From Azonexaceae bacterium (GTDB lineage: Bacteria; Pseudomonadota; Gammaproteobacteria; Burkholderiales; Rhodocyclaceae): a stretch of DNA of 6,134 nt. A program made the position numbers and the translations under genes. Below are positions 1 through 6,134 of the stretch, in pieces (position 1 is the stretch's first letter; the number at the start of each line of letters is the position of its first letter). The DNA lies in assembly GCA_009469685.1 (NCBI GenBank), contig SSTA01000401.1, positions 1-6,134 of the forward strand. Reading direction: 5' to 3'. The notes below the pieces were generated by a model that worked only from the letters and a program-made list of their open reading frames with translations, did not search any database and was not told where the DNA came from.

Positions 1-4
1 GTAA
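1..4 (+). CDS. rplF: Possible last bases of rplF (ribosomal protein L6), stop codon only
   Basis: A TAA triplet at 2-4 lies ten bases before the rplR start. In spc operons the gene directly upstream of rplR is rplF, so this TAA is probably its stop codon. This rests on conserved gene order alone, since no L6 protein sequence is inside the window. Confidence 0.35.
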
Positions 5-13
5 GGGTGGCAT

Positions 14-370
14 ATGTTTAACAAGAAACAAGCGCGTCTGCGCCGTGCCCGCAAAACCCGGGCCAAAATCGCCGAGCTCAAGGCTGTGCGCTTGTGCGTT
101 AATCGCACCAACCTGCACATCTACGCCCAGATCATTTCGCCTTGCGGCGGCAAGGTTCTGGCCTCGGCTTCCACGCTGGACACGGACGTTCGCAAGGATG
201 TCCAGAACGGCGGCAACAAGGCAGCTGCCACTGCCGTCGGCAAGTTGATCGCCGAGCGGGCCAAGGCCGCCGGTGTCGAACAGGTGGCTTTCGATCGTTC
301 CGGCCTCCAGTACCACGGCCGCGTCCAGGCCCTCGCCGAAGCGGCTCGCGAAGCCGGTCTGAAGTTCTGA
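14..370 (+). CDS. rplR: 50S ribosomal protein L18
   Basis: L18 binds 5S rRNA and, with L5 and L25-type proteins, anchors it in the central protuberance of the large subunit. The 118-residue product matches the usual bacterial length of about 117-120. It shows the family pattern: a very basic N-terminus ([19 protein letters not shown]), the [11 protein letters not shown] strand near residues 31-41, and the conserved C-terminal block FDRSG..YHGRV followed by [13 protein letters not shown]. The ATG at 14 is preceded by the purine-rich AAGGGTGG at 3-10, which serves as ribosome binding site. It is followed after 26 nt by rpsE, as in other spc operons. Nothing is unusual in it. Confidence 0.97.
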   Translation: MFNKKQARLRRARKTRAKIAELKAVRLCVNRTNLHIYAQIISPCGGKVLASASTLDTDVRKDVQNGGNKAAATAVGKLIAERAKAAGVEQVAFDRSGLQYHGRVQALAEAAREAGLKF

Positions 371-396
371 TCGGCAGCGAAAGGAAAGGTTAAGAA

Positions 397-924
397 ATGG
401 CTAAACCGGAAAGAAACAAGAAACCTCAGCAGGCTGAGGAGCGTGACGACGGTCTGCGCGAGAAGATGGTCGCGGTCAATCGCGTCACCAAGGTGGTCAA
501 GGGCGGCCGGATTCTCGGTTTCGCAGCCCTCACCGTGGTGGGCGACGGCGATGGCAGCATCGGCATGGGCAAGGGCAAGTCCCGCGAAGTGCCGGTGGCG
601 GTTCAGAAGGCTATGGACGAAGCCCGTCGCAAGCTGGCCAAGGTCCATCTCAAGAACGGCACTGTGCACCACACGGTCATGGGACGCCACGGTGCCACCA
701 CCGTGATGATCCAGCCAGCTCCCGAAGGCACCGGCATCATCGCCGGCGGCGCCATGCGCGCCGTGTTCGAAGTGGTCGGCGTCACCAACGTCGTGGCGAA
801 GGCCCACGGTTCGACCAATCCCTACAACATCGTGCGCGCCACCATCGACGGCTTGTCGAAAGTGAGCACGCCGGCCGAGATCGCTGCCAAGCGCGGCAAG
901 TCGGTGGAACACATCCTGGGGTAA
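397..924 (+). CDS. rpsE: 30S ribosomal protein S5
   Basis: S5 sits at the mRNA entrance and near the decoding centre of the small subunit, and contributes to translational accuracy. The 175 residues fit the family length (about 165-175). After a short polar, charged N-terminal extension (residues 1-20), the double-stranded-RNA-binding-like domain begins with [19 protein letters not shown] (residues 21-39). The KGGR loop at 35-38 is where spectinomycin resistance changes map in E. coli S5; here it looks wild type. The [18 protein letters not shown] stretch follows, and then the C-terminal domain with [16 protein letters not shown] and the [13 protein letters not shown] motif. AAGGAAAGG at 381-389 is a good ribosome binding site for the ATG at 397. 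The stop is 3 nt before rpmD, so the two are probably translationally coupled. Confidence 0.98.
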   Translation: MAKPERNKKPQQAEERDDGLREKMVAVNRVTKVVKGGRILGFAALTVVGDGDGSIGMGKGKSREVPVAVQKAMDEARRKLAKVHLKNGTVHHTVMGRHGATTVMIQPAPEGTGIIAGGAMRAVFEVVGVTNVVAKAHGSTNPYNIVRATIDGLSKVSTPAEIAAKRGKSVEHILG

Positions 925-927
925 GCC

Positions 928-1110
928 ATGGCTGACAAGAAAATCAAGGTGACCCTCGTCAAGAGCGTCATCGGCACCAAAGAGGACCACCGTGCCACCG
1001 TGCGCGGCCTGGGCCTGCGCAAGCTGAACAGTTCCGCCGAGTTGCTGGATACGCCGGCGGTGCGCGGCATGATTCATAAGGTCCAGTACCTGGTGAAGGT
1101 TGAGGGTTAA
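928..1110 (+). CDS. rpmD: 50S ribosomal protein L30
   Basis: L30 is a small large-subunit protein that binds 23S rRNA. The 60-residue product has the typical bacterial length and the L30 sequence pattern: an initial strand [20 protein letters not shown], then [24 protein letters not shown] and the closing strand VQYLVKVEG. The start at 928 lies only 3 nt after the rpsE stop. The purine run GGGG at 918-921, inside the last rpsE codons, is the only candidate ribosome binding site, so translation probably depends on ribosomes finishing rpsE. The next gene, rplO, again follows after 3 nt. Confidence 0.97.
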   Translation: MADKKIKVTLVKSVIGTKEDHRATVRGLGLRKLNSSAELLDTPAVRGMIHKVQYLVKVEG

Positions 1111-1113
1111 GCC

Positions 1114-1548
1114 ATGCGTCTCAATACGATCAAGCCCGCTGAGGGTTCCAAGCACGCCGCCAAGCGCGTCGGTCGCGGTATCGGCTCAGGCCTCGGCAAG
1201 ACCGCTGGCCGCGGCCACAAGGGTCAGAAGTCCCGTTCCGGCGGATTCCACAAGGTCGGCTTCGAAGGCGGTCAGATGCCACTGCAGCGCCGGCTTCCGA
1301 AGCGCGGCTTCAACTCGCTGACCCGCGCCCGCAACTACGAAGTGCGTCTCTCCGATCTCGAGAAACTGCCGGTCGAAGACATCGATCTCCTGGCCCTTCA
1401 GGCCGCCGGAGTGGTTCCCGGCGACGCCCTGTCTGCCAAGGTCATTCTATCCGGCAAGCTGAGCCGCAAGGTTCAGCTCAAGGGCGTCGGCGCCACCAAG
1501 GGCGCCAAGGCGGCCATTGAGGCGGCCGGCGGATCTGTGGCGGCGTAA
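1114..1548 (+). CDS. rplO: 50S ribosomal protein L15
   Basis: L15 binds 23S rRNA and is important for late steps of large-subunit assembly. The 144 residues equal the usual length. The N-terminal third is the long, glycine- and arginine-rich extension that runs into the rRNA core ([20 protein letters not shown] at about residues 18-37, then [18 protein letters not shown] at about 49-66). A globular C-terminal domain follows, ending in [20 protein letters not shown]. The ATG at 1114 has GAGGG at 1102-1106, within the end of rpmD, as ribosome binding site. In the spc operon rplO is followed by secY, as here, after 18 nt. Confidence 0.98.
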   Translation: MRLNTIKPAEGSKHAAKRVGRGIGSGLGKTAGRGHKGQKSRSGGFHKVGFEGGQMPLQRRLPKRGFNSLTRARNYEVRLSDLEKLPVEDIDLLALQAAGVVPGDALSAKVILSGKLSRKVQLKGVGATKGAKAAIEAAGGSVAA

Positions 1549-1553
1549 GGGAC

Positions 1554-1562
1554 GGAAGGAAG
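1554..1562 (+). promoter_or_regulatory. Ribosome binding site that supports the TTG start of secY
   Basis: GGAAGGAAG lies in the 18-nt gap after rplO, and its AAGGA core (1556-1560) ends 6 nt before TTG at 1567. No ATG or GTG is in frame nearby upstream, and the first in-frame ATG lies about 60 codons into the protein, beyond the first membrane helix. This site therefore decides in favour of the TTG start. Confidence 0.8.
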
Positions 1563-1566
1563 CGTT

Positions 1567-2889
1567 TTGGCGGCCAATCCCAATACCATCGGCAAGGGCG
1601 GCAAGTTCGGCGATCTGAAGCGCCGGCTGTGGTTCCTGCTGGGCGCGCTGATCGTCTATCGCGTGGGGGCCCACATTCCCGTGCCGGGGATCGACCCCAA
1701 GGTGCTTTCCGACCTCTTCAATTCGCAGCAAGGCGGCATTCTGGGCATGTTCAACATGTTCTCGGGTGGCGCGCTCTCCCGCTTCACCATCTTCGCCCTC
1801 GGGATCATGCCGTACATCTCGGCCTCGATCATCATGCAGCTGATGAGCGTTGCCAGCCCGCAGCTCGAGGCCCTCAAGAAGGAAGGCGAAGCCGGTCGCC
1901 GCAAGATCACCCAATACACCCGCTACGGTACCCTTGGCCTCGCGCTTTTCCAGGGACTCGGCATTGCCGTCGCTCTTGAGGCCCAGCCCGGACTGGTCCT
2001 CGACCCCGGCTTCATGTTCCGATTGACCACCGTCACTACGCTGGTCACGGGCACCATGTTCCTGATGTGGTTGGGCGAGCAGGTCACCGAACGGGGCTTG
2101 GGCAATGGCATTTCGATCATCATCTTCGCCGGTATTGCCGCCGGGCTCCCCAATGCCATCGGCGGGCTGCTGGAACTCGTGCGCACGGGGGCCATGCACC
2201 CCCTGACGGCACTCGTCATCTGCGTTCTGGTCGTGCTCGTGACCGCCTTCGTTGTTTTCGTCGAACGGGGCCAGCGCAAGATCCTGGTCAATTACGCGAA
2301 ACGCCAGGTGGGGAACAAGATGTACGGTGGCCAAAGCTCCCACCTGCCTTTGAAGCTCAACATGTCGGGAGTCATCCCGCCGATCTTCGCCTCGTCGATC
2401 ATCCTCTTCCCCGCTACTGTCGCCGGCTGGTTCGGATCCAGCGAATCGATGCGTTGGTTGAAGGATATCGCCGGTGCCCTGTCACCCGGGCAGCCGATCT
2501 ACGTGATGCTCTACGCCACAGCCATCGTCTTCTTCTGCTTCTTCTACACCGCCCTGGTCTTCAACTCCAAGGAGACGGCAGACAACCTCAAGAAGAGTGG
2601 CGCCTTCGTTCCCGGCATCCGTCCTGGCGAACAGACCGCCCGCTACATCGACAAGATTCTCATGCGCCTTACCCTGGTTGGGGCAGCCTACATCACCGTC
2701 GTCTGTCTGCTGCCGGAGTTCCTCATTCTGAAGTGGAACGTCCCCTTTTACTTTGGTGGAACATCGCTCCTCATCATCGTCGTCGTCACCATGGACTTCA
2801 TGTCTCAAGTGCAGGCCTACGTGATGTCGCACCAGTACGAAAGCCTCTTGAAGAAAGCGAACTTCAAGGGCGCGCCGCTCATCAAGTAA
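1567..2889 (+). CDS. secY: Protein translocase subunit SecY (Sec channel), TTG start
   Basis: SecY is the channel-forming inner-membrane subunit of SecYEG, through which SecA or the ribosome passes unfolded proteins. The 440 residues match the family (about 435-445). About ten hydrophobic segments are visible, roughly at 20-40, 72-94, 120-137, 150-170, 180-200, 213-233, 268-290, 311-333, 367-385 and 398-414. The cytosolic N-terminus carries [11 protein letters not shown], followed by the conserved HIPVPGID. The plug region lies around 57-70 ([14 protein letters not shown]). [10 protein letters not shown] (about 175-184) is a SecY signature. The C5 loop [14 protein letters not shown] contains Arg352, which corresponds to E. 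coli Arg357, a residue needed for SecA function. The start codon is TTG at 1567, backed by a strong Shine-Dalgarno site. infA follows after 5 nt. A weak start codon may keep synthesis of this membrane protein below that of the ribosomal proteins (inference). Confidence 0.97.
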   Translation: MAANPNTIGKGGKFGDLKRRLWFLLGALIVYRVGAHIPVPGIDPKVLSDLFNSQQGGILGMFNMFSGGALSRFTIFALGIMPYISASIIMQLMSVASPQLEALKKEGEAGRRKITQYTRYGTLGLALFQGLGIAVALEAQPGLVLDPGFMFRLTTVTTLVTGTMFLMWLGEQVTERGLGNGISIIIFAGIAAGLPNAIGGLLELVRTGAMHPLTALVICVLVVLVTAFVVFVERGQRKILVNYAKRQVGNKMYGGQSSHLPLKLNMSGVIPPIFASSIILFPATVAGWFGSSESMRWLKDIAGALSPGQPIYVMLYATAIVFFCFFYTALVFNSKETADNLKKSGAFVPGIRPGEQTARYIDKILMRLTLVGAAYITVVCLLPEFLILKWNVPFYFGGTSLLIIVVVTMDFMSQVQAYVMSHQYESLLKKANFKGAPLIK

Positions 2890-2894
2890 CCGGC

Positions 2895-3113
2895 ATGGCC
2901 AAGGAAGACGTCATCGAAATGCAAGGGGAGGTCGTTGAGAACCTCCCGAACGCGACCTTCAAGGTCAAGCTGGAAAACGGTCACGTTGTCCACGCCTTCA
3001 TCTCCGGCAAGATGCGCATGCATTACATCCGCATTCTGCCCGGCGACAAGGTGACGGTGCAGCTGACCCCCTACGATTTATCCAAGGCGCGGATCACCTT
3101 CCGGGCCAAGTAA
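2895..3113 (+). CDS. infA: Translation initiation factor IF-1
   Basis: IF1 is a cytosolic single-domain OB-fold (S1-like) protein that binds the 30S A site with IF2 and IF3 during initiation. The 72-residue product has exactly the canonical length and the near-invariant sequence: [20 protein letters not shown] at the start, then [10 protein letters not shown] and the [18 protein letters not shown] core, ending in [11 protein letters not shown] at 2895 comes 5 nt after the secY stop. No Shine-Dalgarno-like purine run is present at the proper distance (the nearest, AAGGG around 2866-2870, is about 25 nt away), so coupling to secY translation is likely. The same frame stays open upstream through the secY region, but that part is an out-of-frame shadow. 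Placement between secY and rpmJ is common in betaproteobacteria and unlike E. coli, where infA lies elsewhere. Confidence 0.97.
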   Translation: MAKEDVIEMQGEVVENLPNATFKVKLENGHVVHAFISGKMRMHYIRILPGDKVTVQLTPYDLSKARITFRAK

Positions 3114-3188
3114 AGAATTCTCTACGCAACAAACCGCGGGGCAAGGAATCACGGCTGCTTCCAAGCTTTCGCAGACGAGGAGTTAAAC
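3114..3188 (+). other. 75-nt gap between infA and rpmJ with a possible hairpin
   Basis: This is the longest gap in the window. CGGCTGC at 3152-3158 can pair with GCAGACG at 3171-3177 with one G/A mismatch, leaving a 12-nt loop. The foot of that stem touches the rpmJ ribosome binding site. There is no T-run after it, so it is not a Rho-independent terminator. I found no convincing -35/-10 promoter pair. Any regulatory or RNA-processing role is speculative. Confidence 0.25.
3177..3182 (+). promoter_or_regulatory. Ribosome binding site of rpmJ
   Basis: GAGGAG lies 6 nt upstream of the ATG at 3189. Because rpmJ is very short, this well-placed site is important support for calling the gene. Confidence 0.8.
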
Positions 3189-3302
3189 ATGAAAGTGCAA
3201 CCTTCAGTGAAGCGCATTTGCCGCAATTGCAAAGTCATCCGTCGCAAGGGCGTCGTGCGCATCATTTGCAAGGACCCGCGTCACAAGCAGCGCCAGGGCT
3301 GA
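3189..3302 (+). CDS. rpmJ: 50S ribosomal protein L36, zinc-ribbon (C+) form
   Basis: L36 is the smallest large-subunit protein and binds 23S rRNA late in assembly. Translation gives 37 residues, the normal length of the zinc-type form: [20 protein letters not shown], then [17 protein letters not shown] and TGA at 3300-3302. The zinc ligands are all present: Cys11 and Cys14 (CRNC), Cys27 and His32 (CKDPRH). It is therefore the zinc-binding paralogue rather than the cysteine-free form that Zur-controlled loci encode in some proteobacteria. The start is fixed by GAGGAG at 3177-3182. It sits between infA and rpsM, as expected at the spc–alpha boundary. Confidence 0.97.
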   Translation: MKVQPSVKRICRNCKVIRRKGVVRIICKDPRHKQRQG

Positions 3303-3355
3303 GTGCCCGGGACGTGTCCTGAGTTTGTCAATTTTAGAAACATTGGAGTGATTCG
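3303..3355 (+). promoter_or_regulatory. rpmJ–rpsM leader; candidate site for S4 autoregulation
   Basis: In E. coli, S4 represses the alpha operon by binding an mRNA pseudoknot around the rpsM start. The matching place here is this 53-nt gap, which is richer in A/T than the genes. GTTT at 3323-3326 can pair with AAAC at 3338-3341, and CAAT at 3329-3332 can pair with ATTG at 3342-3345, which is an H-type pseudoknot arrangement. The second stem would reach the ribosome binding site GGAGTG (3345-3350). The stems are only 4 bp and A/T-rich, so chance is a serious alternative. No clear promoter or terminator is visible. Confidence 0.25.
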
Positions 3356-3718
3356 ATGGCCCGTATTGCAGGGGTAAACATTCCGAACCATCAGCATGCC
3401 GAAATCGCGCTTACCGCGATCTACGGTATCGGCCGCACCCGCGCGCAGAAGATTTGCGACGCCGCCGGCATCGTTCGCAGTACCAAGATCAAAGACCTGT
3501 CGGATGCCGACATGGACCGCCTGCGCGAGCAGGTGGGCAGATTCACCGTCGAGGGTGATCTCCGCCGCGAGGTGACCATGAGCATCAAGCGTCTCATGGA
3601 TCTGGGTTGCTATCGGGGTCTGCGTCACCGCAAGGGGCTACCCTGCCGCGGCCAGCGCACCCGCACCAACGCTCGGACCCGCAAGGGCCCGCGCAAGGCC
3701 ATCGCCGGCAAGAAGTAA
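3356..3718 (+). CDS. rpsM: 30S ribosomal protein S13
   Basis: S13 lies in the head of the small subunit, contacts the large subunit through intersubunit bridges, and touches P-site tRNA with its C-terminal tail. The 120 residues fit the family (about 118-126). [20 protein letters not shown] opens the protein, followed by the helix-hairpin-helix-like [13 protein letters not shown], then a helical hairpin, [20 protein letters not shown] and the very basic tail [16 protein letters not shown]. The ATG at 3356 is served by GGAGTG at 3345-3350. It heads the alpha block, with rpsK following after 12 nt. E. coli rpsM uses GTG, the start codon inside the S4 pseudoknot, whereas this gene uses ATG. Confidence 0.98.
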   Translation: MARIAGVNIPNHQHAEIALTAIYGIGRTRAQKICDAAGIVRSTKIKDLSDADMDRLREQVGRFTVEGDLRREVTMSIKRLMDLGCYRGLRHRKGLPCRGQRTRTNARTRKGPRKAIAGKK

Positions 3719-3730
3719 CAGGGAAAGAAT

Positions 3731-4120
3731 ATGGCAAAGACTGCTACCAAGGTACGCAAGAAGGTCAAGAAGAACGTGGCGGAGGGCATCGCCCACATTC
3801 ACGCGTCCTTCAACAACACCATCATCACCATCACCGATCGCCAGGGCAACGCGCTGTCCTGGGCGACTTCCGGCGGTGCCGGTTTCCGCGGCTCGCGCAA
3901 GTCCACGCCCTTTGCCGCCCAGGTGGCTGCGGAAGCGGCGGGCAAGGCGGCCCAGGAATGCGGCGTCAAGAACCTTGAGGTCCGTATCAAAGGCCCCGGT
4001 CCCGGCCGCGAATCTTCCGTCCGGGCGTTGAATGCCCTGGGCCTGAAGATCACCGCGATTTCCGACGTGACCCCGGTTCCCCACAACGGCTGCCGTCCGC
4101 CCAAGAAGCGCCGCATTTAA
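3731..4120 (+). CDS. rpsK: 30S ribosomal protein S11
   Basis: S11 is in the platform of the small subunit near the mRNA exit, next to the E site. The 129 residues equal the E. coli length. The basic N-terminal tail (about 1-14) is followed by the conserved [18 protein letters not shown], the [20 protein letters not shown] segment, [14 protein letters not shown], and the C-terminal signature [18 protein letters not shown]. Asn119–Gly120 is the pair at which E. coli S11 carries an isoaspartate. The ribosome binding site is AGGGAAAG at 3720-3727, rather close to the ATG at 3731. rpsD follows after 12 nt. Confidence 0.98.
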   Translation: MAKTATKVRKKVKKNVAEGIAHIHASFNNTIITITDRQGNALSWATSGGAGFRGSRKSTPFAAQVAAEAAGKAAQECGVKNLEVRIKGPGPGRESSVRALNALGLKITAISDVTPVPHNGCRPPKKRRI

Positions 4121-4125
4121 GGAGA
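4118..4125 (+). promoter_or_regulatory. Ribosome binding site of rpsD overlapping the rpsK stop
   Basis: TAAGGAGA is a near-perfect match to the 16S rRNA anti-Shine-Dalgarno sequence, and it includes the TAA stop of rpsK. It ends 7 nt before GTG at 4133, so it fixes that GTG as the rpsD start and physically couples the end of rpsK to the beginning of rpsD. Confidence 0.85.
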
Positions 4126-4132
4126 AGGAAAA

Positions 4133-4762
4133 GTGGCTCGTAATCTCGATCCGAAATGCCGTCAGTGCCGCCGTGAGGGTGAAAAGCTCTTCCTCAAGGG
4201 CGAAAAGTGCTACACCGACAAGTGCGCCATTGAACGCCGTTCTTATGCTCCCGGTCAGCATGGCCAGAAGTCCGGCGCCCGTCTCTCCGACTATGGCGTG
4301 CATCTGCGCGCCAAGCAGAAGATTCGTCGCGTCTATGGCGTCCTCGAAGGCCAATTCCGCAAGACCTTTGCCGCAGCCGAAGGCAAGAAGGGACAGACCG
4401 GCGAGAACCTGCTCCAGCTCCTGGAGTCGCGCCTGGATTCCGTCGCCTACCGCATGGGATTTGGGGCGTCTCGCGCCGAATCACGCCAGGTCGTCCGCCA
4501 CAACGGCGTCCTGGTGAATGGCAAGCGGGTGAATATTCCTTCCTTCCAGGTGAAACCCGGCGACGTGGTTCAACTGACCGACCGCGCCCGCGGTTCGCTG
4601 CGGGTGAAGGCCGCTCTGGAAGCCGCCGAGTCCCGCGGCTTCCCTGAGTGGCTGGCGGTCGACATCAAGGAAGGCAAGGGCACGTTCAAGGCATTCCCCC
4701 AGCGGTCCGAGTTGCCCTCGACGCTGAACGAAGGCCTCGTCATCGAGCTTTATTCGAAGTAA
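4133..4762 (+). CDS. rpsD: 30S ribosomal protein S4, four-cysteine zinc type, GTG start
   Basis: S4 nucleates assembly of the 30S body by binding the 5' domain of 16S rRNA and helps control decoding accuracy. In E. coli it also represses its own operon. The 209 residues match the family. The N-terminal domain holds Cys9, Cys12, Cys26 and Cys31 (CRQC, then CYTDKC), the same positions as the zinc site known in Thermus thermophilus S4; E. coli and many other betaproteobacterial S4 proteins lack most of these cysteines. APGQHGQKSGARLSDYGVHL follows. The S4 RNA-binding domain starts near residue 93 (LLESRLDSVAYRMGFG), with VRHNGVLVNGKRVNIPS. The protein ends in the family signature NEGLVIELYSK. 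The start is GTG at 4133, beginning MARNLDPK, with a strong ribosome binding site. rpoA follows after 24 nt. Confidence 0.98.
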   Translation: MARNLDPKCRQCRREGEKLFLKGEKCYTDKCAIERRSYAPGQHGQKSGARLSDYGVHLRAKQKIRRVYGVLEGQFRKTFAAAEGKKGQTGENLLQLLESRLDSVAYRMGFGASRAESRQVVRHNGVLVNGKRVNIPSFQVKPGDVVQLTDRARGSLRVKAALEAAESRGFPEWLAVDIKEGKGTFKAFPQRSELPSTLNEGLVIELYSK

Positions 4763-4786
4763 CACTCCGGCACAGGAAACTCCCTC

Positions 4787-5761
4787 ATGCAAAGCAGTGG
4801 ACTTCTGAAACCCCGCATCATCGACGTGCAAAGCGTTTCGCCCGTACAGGCCAAAGTCGTCATGGAGCCGTTCGAACGTGGCTTTGGCCATACCCTGGGC
4901 AATGCCTTGCGCCGCATCCTTCTCTCTTCCATGCCGGGCTACGCCCCAACGGAAGTCACCATCGACGGCGTACTCCACGAGTACTCCACGGTCGATGGCG
5001 TCCAGGAAGATGTCGTCGATATCCTGCTCAACTTGAAGGGCATCGTCTTCAAGCTGCACAACCGGGAAGTGGTTACCCTTTCCCTGAACAAGGAAGGCGA
5101 AGGCGCCGTCCGGGCAGGCGATATCGAGCTGCCCCACGACGTCGAGATCATCAACCCCGAGCACGTCATCGCTCACCTCTCTCCGGGCGGCAAGCTGTCC
5201 ATGGAAGTCAAGGTCGAGAAGGGTCGGGGCTACGTCCCTGGCAACGTGCGCAATCTGGGGGATTCCAAGACCATCGGCAAGCTGGTCCTGGACGCGTCCT
5301 ACAGTCCCATCCGTCGCGTCGCCTATAACGTCGAGAGCGCTCGCGTCGAGCAGCGTACCGACCTGGACAAGCTGGTGGTGGATATCGAGACCAACGGCGT
5401 CGTCGAGCCCGAAGAGGCCATCCGCTACGCTGCGCGCGTGCTGATGGAGCAACTCTCGGTCTTCGCCGACCTGGAGGGTACTGCGCCGGTGACCGAGGCA
5501 TCCAAGCCGGTGCAGGTGGACCCGGTACTCCTGCGCCCGGTGGACGATCTGGAACTCACCGTCCGTTCAGCCAATTGCCTCAAGGCAGAGAATATCTACT
5601 ACATCGGCGATCTGATCCAGCGCACCGAGAATGAGCTCTTGAAGACACCCAATCTCGGTCGGAAGTCGCTTAACGAAATCAAGGAAGTGCTGGCCGCCCG
5701 CGGCCTCACCCTTGGCATGAAACTGGAAAACTGGCCGCCCGCCGGTCTGGAGAAGGCGTAA
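4787..5761 (+). CDS. rpoA: DNA-directed RNA polymerase subunit alpha
   Basis: Two alpha subunits dimerise to start assembly of RNA polymerase, and their C-terminal domains contact upstream promoter DNA and activators. The 324 residues are slightly fewer than in E. coli (329). The N-terminal domain (about 1-230) contains [20 protein letters not shown] at residues 31-50; Arg43 corresponds to E. coli Arg45, which is needed for beta binding. GRGYVPGN and [13 protein letters not shown] are also conserved. A short linker (about 232-246) leads to the C-terminal domain. There the DNA-contact residues Arg260, Asn263, Cys264, Lys266, Lys293, Ser294 and Glu297 match E. coli 265, 268, 269, 271, 298, 299 and 302. 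It ends with [16 protein letters not shown] at 4774-4777 is the ribosome binding site. Its place between rpsD and rplQ is the conserved one. Confidence 0.98.
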   Translation: MQSSGLLKPRIIDVQSVSPVQAKVVMEPFERGFGHTLGNALRRILLSSMPGYAPTEVTIDGVLHEYSTVDGVQEDVVDILLNLKGIVFKLHNREVVTLSLNKEGEGAVRAGDIELPHDVEIINPEHVIAHLSPGGKLSMEVKVEKGRGYVPGNVRNLGDSKTIGKLVLDASYSPIRRVAYNVESARVEQRTDLDKLVVDIETNGVVEPEEAIRYAARVLMEQLSVFADLEGTAPVTEASKPVQVDPVLLRPVDDLELTVRSANCLKAENIYYIGDLIQRTENELLKTPNLGRKSLNEIKEVLAARGLTLGMKLENWPPAGLEKA

Positions 5762-5817
5762 GCCTTTTCCGGTCGCAGCAGCCAAGGGACGCCTGCAGAA
5801 CATAGAAAGGATTAACC

Positions 5818-6134
5818 ATGCGTCACCGTCATGGACTTCGCAAACTCAACCGTACCAGCAGTCATCGCCTGGCGATGCTGCGCAACATGACCGTTTCCCT
5901 GCTCAAGCACGAGGCCATCAAGACCACCGTGCCCAAAGCCAAGGAACTGCGTCGTGTCGTCGAACCCATCATCACCCTGGGTAAGGCTCCGACCCTCGCC
6001 AACAAGCGTCTGGCTTTCGACCGCCTGCGCGACCGTGACGTGGTGGTCAAGCTCTTTGCCGAAATCGGGCCCCGCTATGCTTCCCGTCCGGGGGGCTATC
6101 TGCGCATCCTCAAGTGCGGATTCCGGGTTGGCGA
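5818..6134 (+). CDS. rplQ: 50S ribosomal protein L17, 3' end outside the window
   Basis: L17 is a large-subunit protein near the peptide exit tunnel opening. ATG at 5818 is preceded by AAGGA at 5807-5811 with good spacing. 105 complete codons plus two bases are visible before the window ends, without a stop. The protein opens [20 protein letters not shown] and contains the conserved [51 protein letters not shown] and LKCGFRVG. Bacterial L17 is usually about 120-130 residues, so roughly 15-25 residues are missing at the C-terminus. It is the usual last gene of the alpha operon, so any operon terminator would lie beyond the window. The 56-nt gap from rpoA holds nothing else I can identify. Confidence 0.97.
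   Translation, partial: MRHRHGLRKLNRTSSHRLAMLRNMTVSLLKHEAIKTTVPKAKELRRVVEPIITLGKAPTLANKRLAFDRLRDRDVVVKLFAEIGPRYASRPGGYLRILKCGFRVG

Noticed and set aside
121..1155. Long open frame on the minus strand (344 residues) opposite rplR, rpsE and rpmD
   Set aside because: It spans several real, clearly identified genes, resembles no family I know, and is rich in His, Ala and Asp as expected from the antisense of GC-rich codons. It is a shadow frame.
1447..2343. Minus-strand open frame of 298 residues opposite rplO and secY
   Set aside because: It lies wholly against conserved genes and is compositionally an antisense artefact of GC-rich coding sequence, with no recognisable domain.
2768..2792. Short ATC/GTC triplet repeat suggesting a microsatellite
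   Set aside because: It encodes the hydrophobic IIVVV run of the last SecY membrane helix, and the repeat is too short and imperfect to be a functional repeat.
2067..2894. Open + frame upstream of and continuous with infA, which would give a 348-residue fusion
   Set aside because: The upstream part lies within secY in another frame and has no family resemblance. The IF1 family starts exactly at the ATG at 2895.
3308..3320. Small inverted repeat GGGA/TCCT after the rpmJ stop as a terminator
   Set aside because: The stem is only about 4 bp with a wobble pair and is not followed directly by a T-run, so it does not look like a Rho-independent terminator.
3325..3353. TTGTCA as a -35 box of an alpha-operon promoter
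   Set aside because: The hexamer at the expected 17-nt spacing is GTGATT, a poor -10, and the resulting start would fall at or inside the rpsM start codon.
3815..3840. Stretch of CAC/CAT repeats that reads as six histidines in one frame, suggesting a metal-binding peptide or tag
   Set aside because: The histidine run is in the wrong frame. In the rpsK frame the bases encode the conserved S11 segment NNTIITITD.
4481..5452. Minus-strand open frame of 323 residues opposite rpsD and rpoA
   Set aside because: Same reasoning: it is complementary to intact rpsD and rpoA, has no known motif, and has no independent gene signals.

Overview
The window is a contiguous piece of the conserved bacterial spc–alpha ribosomal protein gene cluster, all on the + strand. 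The order is (end of rplF)–rplR–rpsE–rpmD–rplO–secY–infA–rpmJ–rpsM–rpsK–rpsD–rpoA–rplQ, with rplQ cut off by the right edge. Every gene was recognised from its translated sequence and from its place in the order. All frames are intact. I see no frameshift, mobile element, CRISPR array, tRNA or rRNA.

The organism looks like a GC-rich betaproteobacterium (roughly 60% GC by eye, with third positions rich in G/C). The evidence is RpoA, SecY and S5 sequences that read as betaproteobacterial, and infA lying inside the cluster between secY and rpmJ rather than elsewhere as in E. coli. S4 is of the four-cysteine, zinc-binding type. From memory, the S4 and RpoA sequences most resemble Rhodocyclales (Azoarcus/Dechloromonas-like), but the order is an inference that a database search would have to confirm.

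Layout: 14-1548 holds the end of the spc block (L18, S5, L30, L15). 1567-2889 is secY, starting with TTG. 2895-3113 is infA, tightly coupled to secY. 3189-3302 is rpmJ (L36). 3356-4762 is the alpha block (S13, S11, S4), followed by rpoA at 4787-5761 and partial rplQ from 5818. Gaps are 3-75 nt, and no gene-free stretch reaches 300 bases. No convincing Rho-independent terminator or sigma70 promoter was found in any gap, which fits transcription as part of one long polycistronic message.

Together the genes supply large- and small-subunit ribosomal proteins, initiation factor IF1, the protein-conducting channel of the Sec translocon and the alpha subunit of RNA polymerase, so expression of translation, secretion and transcription machinery is tied together. 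I found no undescribed biological system here; this is ordinary core genome. The points worth a second look are small: the zinc-type S4 together with a zinc-type L36, the TTG start of secY, the apparent lack of a Shine-Dalgarno site for infA, and weak possible RNA structures in the two longest gaps (before rpmJ and before rpsM).
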